A stretch of 5,129 nt of DNA from CAYZSU01 sp964480565. Lineage in GTDB: Bacteria; UBA10199; 2-02-FULL-44-16; JAAZCA01. Location of the stretch: positions 1-5,129 of the forward strand of contig CAYZSU010000115.1 in assembly GCA_964480565.1 (NCBI GenBank), given 5' to 3'. Positions 5,033 to 5,129 of the stretch are shown here, one piece after another. The notes beneath the pieces are model-generated. The model saw only the letters and a program-made list of their open reading frames with translations. It did no database searches and was not told the origin of the DNA. Every line of letters starts with the position of its first letter. The first letter of the stretch is position 1. Made by a program: the position numbers and the translations under genes.

Positions 5033-5129
5033 GCTTGAAAGATTGATATATTAATCAGTATGAACCTATGAGACTGTCATATATGGACCCGTTCTGAAGT
5101 CAATGAAAAAAGCATAAAAAAAGTAATGT
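5033..5129. other. non-coding right edge, nothing recognised
   Basis: The remaining bases are AT-rich and have stops in all frames read. The near-palindrome TGATATATTAATCA lies at about 5043-5056. There is a purine/A-rich end with A-runs at 5106-5111 and around 5116-5122. No gene, RNA or terminator can be supported. A gene may begin beyond the window. Confidence 0.4.

Noticed and set aside
5103..5117. ATG followed by a few codons at the right edge
   Set aside because: It reads MKKA and then TAA; too short to be a gene.

Overview
The window comes from a Gram-negative, proteobacterium-like chromosome that is visibly AT-rich. It carries a compact housekeeping block: a short 4.5S-type SRP RNA, then dnaX-ybaB-recR, then elbB-rlmH. 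The gene order and the short SRP RNA without an Alu domain argue for a proteobacterium. The class is uncertain: ElbB looks gammaproteobacterial, while the DnaX and YbaB sequences have a flavour also seen outside the gammaproteobacteria. No genus is claimed.

Layout. The left edge (1-251) holds the C-terminal part of an HI0074-type HEPN protein, the likely toxin half of a HEPN/MNT toxin-antitoxin pair whose partner would lie outside the window. Bases 252-551 contain no confident gene, only a weak 27-codon ORF and a hairpin. The SRP RNA (about 552-657) is flanked by a further 12-bp perfect inverted repeat. From 710 to 3252, dnaX, ybaB and recR are packed with gaps of 11 and 3 nt. They join the clamp-loader tau subunit, a nucleoid-associated protein and a recombination mediator, a widely conserved combination. 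After 81 nt come elbB and rlmH, overlapping by 4 nt (ATGA) and so probably translationally coupled. A convergent minus-strand gene (4443-4886) encodes a 147-residue protein I do not recognise. The last 240 bases are non-coding and rich in short direct and inverted repeats.

The most interesting points are these. (1) dnaX has a correctly phased A-AAA-AAA slippery heptamer at codons 431-433, almost exactly where E. coli makes its gamma subunit, and the -1 frame closes after 15 codons. (2) The truncated HEPN protein keeps an intact RX4HXY motif, which includes the tyrosine position AMPylated by MntA-type antitoxins. (3) The SRP RNA stem is extended well beyond the usual end. (4) Two 28-bp palindromic repeats, plus separate 12-bp direct repeats, lie upstream of the orphan gene and could be operators or the end of a lost mobile element. 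I saw no clear evidence of a wholly new multi-gene system.
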